From Kineobactrum sediminis (GTDB lineage Bacteria > Pseudomonadota > Gammaproteobacteria > Pseudomonadales > Halieaceae): a stretch of 64,000 nt of DNA. Shown here piece by piece: positions 59,005 through 64,000 of the stretch. The stretch is taken from assembly GCF_002868715.1 (NCBI RefSeq), contig NZ_PKLZ01000007.1, forward strand, positions 124,001 through 188,000, in the 5' to 3' direction. Below the pieces are notes generated by a model. The model was given only the letters and a program-made list of their open reading frames with translations. It did not search any database and was not told the DNA's origin. The position numbers were made by a program, and so were the translations under genes. Every line of letters starts with the position of its first letter. Positions within the stretch are counted from its first letter, which is position 1.

Positions 59005-62000
59005 AACGCGCCGCGCAGTCTCTGGGAATATTGCTGGTACTACTGATAGTGGTACTGTTGGCGGCTCCTTTTACCGCGCCGGGAACGCGGCTTCTGCTGG
59101 CCCTGTTGCCGGCGGCATCACCGCTGCAGGTAGAATACCGCAGCGGCAGCCTTGGCGGAGAACTGCGGCTTGATCAGCTGGTGCTCAATACCGGCACCCT
59201 TCAGCTGACCCTCAGTGATTGGCGCAGCCAGTTGCGTCCCGCCTGTCTGTGGCGCAGCCGGTTTTGTCTGGACACCCTGGAGATCGGCGCCGTTGCTGTT
59301 GTAGTTGCAGGCGGGGAAACGGCAGGCCAGCCTGGACAAGAGTCGCGTGCGCCTGAACCCATCCGCCTGCCGCTGGAGGTGCGTGCGCCCCTGGTGAAGA
59401 TCGGACGCGTTGACGCCAGCTGGCCGGGCGGAAGCTGGCAACAGCAGGACGCGAGACTCAATCTGTCGGTAAACCCGGACGGTGTGTATCTCGACGAAGT
59501 ACAGATTGCCAGCGCGACTCTGGCACTGGAGCAGGGAGAGCCCGACAGCGGCGACACCGGCCCTCCAGCATTGCCCGATCTGTACCTGCCACTGGCTCTG
59601 GGTATCGATGAGCTGCTGCTGGAGCAGCTCATCCTGCAGGTCGGCGGCGGGGAATACCTGATTGAAGAATTTGCCCTGCAGGCGCACTGGCAGGGCGAGG
59701 AGCTTCAGCTGGCTGCGCTGGACCTGGCTAGCCCGGCCTGGGGCTCCTTCGCCGCCAGTGGAGAGGCGACCCTGGCCGGTAACTGGCCACTGGCACTGGA
59801 GCTCACCCTGCGTCCGGACAGCTCCGTAGTCCCCGATCCCCTGCAAACCCGTCCGTTGATGCTACAGCTGGCCGGCGCGCCCGGGGATCTTGATGTCAGC
59901 CTGCGCGCGCCCGGAAGTCCGCACCTTGAACTTGATGGCCACATTGACCTGCTGGATTCACTACTCCCGTTCAATGTCAGCGCCCGTTTGCTCGGTGATG
60001 CGCCTGTGGCACTGGCCGGGTTTGTGAACGAGTGGCCGCCGGTCCTGGCTGGCCTTGCTCTGCAGCTGCCCCTTGAACTGCAGGCGGAGGGCAACCTGGA
60101 AAGCCAGACCCTGGCGCTGGATTTGGCCTTGTCCGGAGCCGGTTACGAAACACTTGCGGTCGCAACACGTATTACCCATAGCGATAACAGGGTGCTGATT
60201 GAAAAGCTTGAGCTCGGTGACGAGGAAACCGACAGTGCAGTGGCACTGGCGGGCACCCTGCATTACGGCGAGGGGCTGGCCTGGCAGGTTGAAATAGACT
60301 CCCCGGGGGTCACTTTGCCCGAATTGAGCGACTACGTGTTTGGCCGGATTGCGGGTGAGCTGACGATAGAGGGTGCCATCAGCACCGGCAGCTGGCAACT
60401 GGCCCTGCGTGATATTGACCTGGCCGGTGAGGTCAATAACCTGCCCGCGATCATCGATGGTGAGGTGAGCCTCAATGGCCGGGATTATATTGCCGCGGGA
60501 ACCCTGGAACTGGACTTGAACGGCGCGCAACTCCAGTTACAGCAAGGCGAGAGCGCCGATGCGGCAGCGGCGCTGAATCTACAGATTGCGGATCTGAGTC
60601 GCTGGGAGCCGGGTAGTCGAGGCAGCCTTGAGCTGCAGGGAGAGCTGCAGGCAGAGATGTCCTCGCTGCAACTGGCCGGGAACCTGAACGATGTGCGGTG
60701 GCGGGATGTGAATATCAATAGCGGCGAGCTCAGGGCGGATCTCGTATTCACCGAAGGCGGCGACCTGGATGCGCAGCTATTGCTGGACGAGGTTCTCGTC
60801 GGCGAACTCTATCTGGATACCGTTAACGTGTCGCTGGAGGGGCCCCGAACGGAGCCGGTACTGGAACTGGCTACGTCTGGCCGGATTGAAGGCCTGGTGC
60901 GTGTGGCTGCGGAGCAGGCGGGTGAAGATTGGTCCGGCCGGGTAACGACCGATGGCATTGTTACCCCTCTGGGCTCCCTGGCACCGGACCAGGCAATCAG
61001 CTTCAGCTACAGCGAAGGGTCAACACTGCTCGCGGCGCACTGCTGGCAATTACGCGCCAGTCGATTATGCGTGGATGACTGGCGGATCGGTCCCAGTGGC
61101 GGCGGCAGGGCCATCCTGGACGGAGACCTCAACCTGTTTGCGGCTCTGTTGCCGGAGCAGCTGGAGGCTTCCGGGCCACTCACGGCTGAGGTCAACGCCG
61201 AGTGGACACCCACGACTCCCCTGCAAGTTCGCGCGGAGCTAACCAGCCGCAATGGCGAGCTGACCCAGTTTTATGCCGATCGCGAGTCGGCCACATTTAA
61301 CTGGGAGTCGCTTGACGTTATTGTGAGCCAGGGACCACAGGGACTGGATATCAATGCCGGTATCGTTCGTGATGACAAGCCGATTCTGGATTTTTCGGTG
61401 ATTTTACCGCCCGAGCGGGACCAGCCTCTTGAGGGGGTGTTCAGGGTGAACCGGTTCCGGCTCACCGCATTGCGCCCGTTCCTCCCCGAATTGTCCTTAC
61501 TGCAGGGTGAACTGGCGGGCGAGGTAAGTCTTCAGGGGACGCCGGCAAACCCCGGGGCAAGCGGACAGTTGGTGTGGAGCGAAGGTGTGGTGAGGCTTGT
61601 CAGCAACCCGACTGAGCTGGACGATATCACGCTAAGGCTGGATTTTAACGATGCGGATATCGATATCGAGGGTGAAGCCATCCTCGGAGGCGGGCCGGTT
61701 GACATCAATGGCAGTGCTGGCTGGCGTCCGCAACCGGGTTTTGATGTGGCAATCAAGGGCAGCGGTAATCGCCTGTTCTACCCACCGGCGACGGAACTCG
61801 AGGCAAGTCCGGATCTGCGCCTCGTATTCGCCGATGGCGCATTGGCACTGAGCGGCGAAGTGGTGATTGAATCCGGTGTCCTGGCCTACGAACAGCTGCC
61901 CCCGGGTAGCGTTACCCTGTCGACCGATGTGGTCGAGGTCGATTATGCCGGCAACCCCCTGACCGAAGCGGCTGCCCTGGATCTTGAGGCGAGAGTGCGG

Positions 62001-62687
62001 GTGCGGATCAGGGATCGGTTCCGGGTCAAGGGCAAAGACCTCAATGTGACGGTCGGCGGCGATCTTTCCGTGCGCAAGGCGAGTAATCGCCCACTGGAAA
62101 TGTTCGGCAACCTGAATGTGGTGGGTGGCGAGTTAAATGCGTATGGCCAGCGTCTCTTGGTACGGCAGGGGCGGCTTACCTTCACCGGCCTGCCGGAGAA
62201 CCCGGAACTGAATCTGCGCGCCGAGCGCGACATTCCAGCTGATGATGTTAAGGCCGGGGTCCATGTAACCGGCACACTGGAGACCCCCGATCTGTCGATT
62301 TACTCGGATCCGGTGATGTCTCGTACCGAAGCTTTGTCTTATCTGCTGAGGGGCAGGGGGCTGGATAGTGGTGCCGGCGCCGACGGTAGCGCGCTGGCCG
62401 CGTCGCTGGGGGTAAGCCTGGTGAACCAGACCGGCGTACTGCAGGAACTGGGCAGGATACCGGGATTGAGTAATATCGAAGTGGGCACCGAGGGTTCGGA
62501 GGATGCCACCACAGCCACGATCAGTGGTTACATAGGTGAGCGCATCTACCTCGCCTATGGCGTTGGCCTGTACGAACCGGTCAACGTGCTCACGGCGCGC
62601 CTCTATCTGGACACGCGCCTGTGGCTGGAGGTGGTCAGCCGTCTGGAAAGCTCGGTTGACCTGTATTACAGCTTCGACATCGACTAG
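59001..62687 (+). CDS. tamB: Translocation and assembly module protein TamB
   Basis: A 1228-aa inner-membrane-anchored AsmA-like protein. An N-terminal transmembrane helix (SLGILLVLLIVVLLAAPF) is followed by a very long repetitive beta-rich region that forms a hydrophobic groove spanning the periplasm. The C-terminal DUF490 (TamB_C) domain contains LNVVGGELNAYGQRLLVRQG and IYSDPVMSRTEALSYLL; the last residues are YYSFDID. It pairs with TamA to move lipids or assemble barrel proteins. TTG 59001 overlaps the tamA stop codon, so translation is coupled. A REP-like hairpin follows the stop. Confidence 0.92.
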   Translation: MKRAAQSLGILLVLLIVVLLAAPFTAPGTRLLLALLPAASPLQVEYRSGSLGGELRLDQLVLNTGTLQLTLSDWRSQLRPACLWRSRFCLDTLEIGAVAVVVAGGETAGQPGQESRAPEPIRLPLEVRAPLVKIGRVDASWPGGSWQQQDARLNLSVNPDGVYLDEVQIASATLALEQGEPDSGDTGPPALPDLYLPLALGIDELLLEQLILQVGGGEYLIEEFALQAHWQGEELQLAALDLASPAWGSFAASGEATLAGNWPLALELTLRPDSSVVPDPLQTRPLMLQLAGAPGDLDVSLRAPGSPHLELDGHIDLLDSLLPFNVSARLLGDAPVALAGFVNEWPPVLAGLALQLPLELQAEGNLESQTLALDLALSGAGYETLAVATRITHSDNRVLIEKLELGDEETDSAVALAGTLHYGEGLAWQVEIDSPGVTLPELSDYVFGRIAGELTIEGAISTGSWQLALRDIDLAGEVNNLPAIIDGEVSLNGRDYIAAGTLELDLNGAQLQLQQGESADAAAALNLQIADLSRWEPGSRGSLELQGELQAEMSSLQLAGNLNDVRWRDVNINSGELRADLVFTEGGDLDAQLLLDEVLVGELYLDTVNVSLEGPRTEPVLELATSGRIEGLVRVAAEQAGEDWSGRVTTDGIVTPLGSLAPDQAISFSYSEGSTLLAAHCWQLRASRLCVDDWRIGPSGGGRAILDGDLNLFAALLPEQLEASGPLTAEVNAEWTPTTPLQVRAELTSRNGELTQFYADRESATFNWESLDVIVSQGPQGLDINAGIVRDDKPILDFSVILPPERDQPLEGVFRVNRFRLTALRPFLPELSLLQGELAGEVSLQGTPANPGASGQLVWSEGVVRLVSNPTELDDITLRLDFNDADIDIEGEAILGGGPVDINGSAGWRPQPGFDVAIKGSGNRLFYPPATELEASPDLRLVFADGALALSGEVVIESGVLAYEQLPPGSVTLSTDVVEVDYAGNPLTEAAALDLEARVRVRIRDRFRVKGKDLNVTVGGDLSVRKASNRPLEMFGNLNVVGGELNAYGQRLLVRQGRLTFTGLPENPELNLRAERDIPADDVKAGVHVTGTLETPDLSIYSDPVMSRTEALSYLLRGRGLDSGAGADGSALAASLGVSLVNQTGVLQELGRIPGLSNIEVGTEGSEDATTATISGYIGERIYLAYGVGLYEPVNVLTARLYLDTRLWLEVVSRLESSVDLYYSFDID

Positions 62688-62738
62688 GAGGCCGTCGGAC
62701 TCCAGTTGGGCTTGTCCTCACGACCAAAGCACAAGCCC
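62684..62738. repeat. REP-like partial copy and hairpin after the tamB stop
   Basis: CTAGGAGGCCGTCGGACT at 62684-62701 matches 16 of 18 bases of the left arm of the palindrome at 9783. Further on, GGGCTTGT (62708-62715) and ACAAGCCC (62731-62738) form an 8-bp hairpin. In both places the element directly follows a TAG stop codon. It may end tamAB transcription. Confidence 0.6.
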
Positions 62739-62750
62739 GACCGGCGCCGG

Positions 62751-63392
62751 TTAAACCGCTTTAGGTAGTATATACAGCTCCACGCGCCGATTTTGCGCAC
62801 GGCCCTGCTCGCTGTCGTTATCGGCGATCGGCTGGTCATAGGCCATGCCCTGCACCTGCATCCGTGAGCGGTCTATATTACGACTGCTCAGATAATCGGC
62901 TACACTGGCGGCGCGGCGCTGGGACAAGGTTTCGTTGAGTTGACGACTACCGGTATTGTCGGTGTGACCCGATATCCGCAGATCAGTATCGCCATATTTG
63001 GCCAGCACCTCGCCGACCGAATCAAGCGTTGGGTAAAAGTTGCTGCGCACGTTATAGGAATTGCTTTCGAAGGTAATATTGCCGGGCATGATCAGGCGGA
63101 TATTGTCGCCTTCGCGGGCCACACGGACGCCGGTGCCCTCCAGTTGCTGGCGCAGTTTGGCTTCCTGCACATCCATATAGGCCCCGACCCCGGCACCGAC
63201 AATGCCGCAGCCCAGGGCTGCGTTACGGGCGTGCTTTCCCGAATCAATTGCCCCTGCGAGTCCGCAGACCGCGGCGGCACCCAGGCCATAGGTGGCGGCT
63301 TTACCGGCCTGCTTTTCGCCGGTATAGGGGTTGACTGTGCAGGCGCTTAGGAAGGCGGCAGCGGCGACTGCAGCGACAATTTTCAATGGCAT
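62751..63392 (-). CDS. OmpA-family lipoprotein
   Basis: A 213-aa lipoprotein with a signal peptide and lipobox (LSAC, Cys18). A glycine-rich helical part (AATYGLGAAAVCGLAGAIDS) precedes a C-terminal OmpA domain: ITFESNSYNVRSNFYPTLD, the peptidoglycan-binding SGHTDNTGS, and LSQRRAASVADYLSSRNID. It holds the outer membrane to the cell wall, as Pal- or YiaD-like proteins do. AGGAGA precedes ATG 63392. It converges on tamB and diverges from the partial hydrolase gene. Confidence 0.92.
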   Translation of the reverse strand: MPLKIVAAVAAAAFLSACTVNPYTGEKQAGKAATYGLGAAAVCGLAGAIDSGKHARNAALGCGIVGAGVGAYMDVQEAKLRQQLEGTGVRVAREGDNIRLIMPGNITFESNSYNVRSNFYPTLDSVGEVLAKYGDTDLRISGHTDNTGSRQLNETLSQRRAASVADYLSSRNIDRSRMQVQGMAYDQPIADNDSEQGRAQNRRVELYILPKAV

Positions 63393-63508
63393 GGTGAATC
63401 TCCTGGTCGGTTCAGGGCTTTGGCCCTGTTATAGTTAACATGAAATATGACCCGGCGTGGCACTTATCGTTCCGCAGGCCACGGCATTCAACGTCAAGGA
63501 GTGGAAAC

Positions 63509-63571
63509 ATGCAACACAGCGACACCCACTATGTGCAGAAAACTGTAAATGGTGATCAGTGGACCCGTTGA
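63509..63571 (+). CDS. 20-aa leader peptide overlapping the downstream hydrolase start
   Basis: ATG 63509 with AAGGAG 7 nt upstream opens a 20-codon frame (MQHSDTHYVQKTVNGDQWTR) that ends at TGA 63569-63571. It overlaps the GTG start of the next gene at 63559 by 13 nt. The hydrolase itself has no clear ribosome binding site, so translation of this leader could bring ribosomes to it. The alternative is a chance ORF upstream of a weakly translated gene. Confidence 0.4.
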   Translation: MQHSDTHYVQKTVNGDQWTR

Positions 63572-64000
63572 CCCAGGGAGTCATCGGAGCGGCGCTACCG
63601 CAAGCTGCGGCCGGGCGCCGGCAGGTGCTGGTGGCCGGTCTTTTCGGTCTGGTTTCGGGAATGGCACCGGATCTCGACGTGCTTATTCAATCCTCGCGCG
63701 ATCCGTTGTTGTTTCTGGAATACCACCGCCAGTTCACTCACTCGCTGGTCTTTATTCCCTTCGGCGGGCTTATCTGCGCCCTGGTACTGTATGGCCTTAT
63801 CGGCCGCCGCACCGGTCTGGGATTTGCTCCAACCTTGTTGTTTTGTACGCTGGGCTATGCGACCCATGGTTTGCTGGATGCCTGTACTACTTATGGCACC
63901 CTCCTGCTTTGGCCGTTCAGTGACCAGCGTTTCGCCTGGAACAGCATTTCCATCATCGACCCGGTATTTACCCTGCCGATACTCGCCCTGGTGGTTGCCG
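63559..64000 (+). CDS. Membrane metal-dependent hydrolase, YdjM/DUF457-like (cut by right edge)
   Basis: From GTG 63559 the frame stays open to the window end for 147 codons. It begins (M)DPLTQGVIGAALPQA and continues with GMAPDLDVLI, HRQFTHSL, several hydrophobic helices and ATHGLLDACTTYGT. The pattern of conserved D and H (PDLD, HxxxxH, HGLLD) in membrane segments is that of the DUF457/YdjM family of inner-membrane hydrolases. GTG is the first possible start after an in-frame stop. The C-terminus lies outside. The function in vivo is unknown. Confidence 0.8.
   Translation, partial: MDPLTQGVIGAALPQAAAGRRQVLVAGLFGLVSGMAPDLDVLIQSSRDPLLFLEYHRQFTHSLVFIPFGGLICALVLYGLIGRRTGLGFAPTLLFCTLGYATHGLLDACTTYGTLLLWPFSDQRFAWNSISIIDPVFTLPILALVVA

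Noticed and set aside
63549-63923. A 124-aa frame at the right edge
   Set aside because: The frame from GTG 63559 matches the DPLTQG membrane hydrolase family and remains open to the end, so the other frame is a shadow.

Overview
The window looks like the chromosome of an aerobic, Gram-negative gammaproteobacterium. The protein set (TamA/TamB, Braun-type lipoprotein, SlyX, YciH/SUI1, FtsH, PutA with an Lrp-type regulator, several beta-oxidation modules and an arsenosugar cassette) fits marine lipid- and hydrocarbon-using lineages such as Halieaceae. That taxonomic guess is inference from gene content; there is no rRNA marker. I see no rRNA, tRNA, CRISPR array or complete insertion sequence.

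Left edge (1-2.6 kb): a P4-type tyrosine integrase starts at 1045 and runs leftward out of the window, so an integrated element probably lies to the left. Next is a secreted metallo-beta-lactamase-fold gene bracketed by one repeat family: a 28-bp perfect inverted repeat on its 3' side and two direct copies on its 5' side. From 2.6 to 9.8 kb, all on the plus strand, come Hsp20, a cytochrome P450, an Slt-type lytic transglycosylase, an arsS-glycosyltransferase-DUF2064 arsenosugar cassette, and two small membrane proteins of the YqjD/YqjE kind. A long perfect palindrome closes this block.

9.8-22 kb is a mixed region. It has a minus-strand operon (50-aa peptide, amidase, aminotransferase), an EAL phosphodiesterase, an FtsH protease, a uracil-DNA-glycosylase-like protein, a 59-aa PLDc_N membrane protein, a fasciclin protein and a PagL-type lipid A deacylase. 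It also has a RimK-family ATP-grasp enzyme convergent with a GNAT/C39-peptidase fusion, then YciH and SlyX.

22-46.5 kb is dominated by acyl-CoA and small-molecule catabolism. There is an acyl-CoA dehydrogenase pair with an amidohydrolase; a minus-strand block of thioesterase, epoxide hydrolase and SRPBCC-SDR fusion; and a hydrolase-acyltransferase-decarboxylase run. A long plus-strand run follows: thiolase, dienelactone hydrolase, maleylacetoacetate isomerase, Cys-less thiolase-like protein, APH-type kinase, DUF6285, acyl-CoA dehydrogenase, then a FadA/FadB-like pair. The kinase-DUF6285-dehydrogenase trio resembles the LvaABC 4-hydroxyacyl-CoA pathway.

46.5-51.4 kb is a cell-wall cluster: four YkuD-type L,D-transpeptidase-like genes around an Lpp-type lipoprotein and followed by a glycine-zipper lipoprotein. 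51.5-56 kb holds putA and a divergent Lrp-type regulator separated by four AATCG repeats at an exact 13-bp period. 56-64 kb has a single-domain asparaginase-like protein, a methyltransferase, tamA-tamB with overlapping ends, an OmpA-like lipoprotein, and a membrane hydrolase cut by the right edge and preceded by a 20-codon leader ORF with a strong ribosome binding site.
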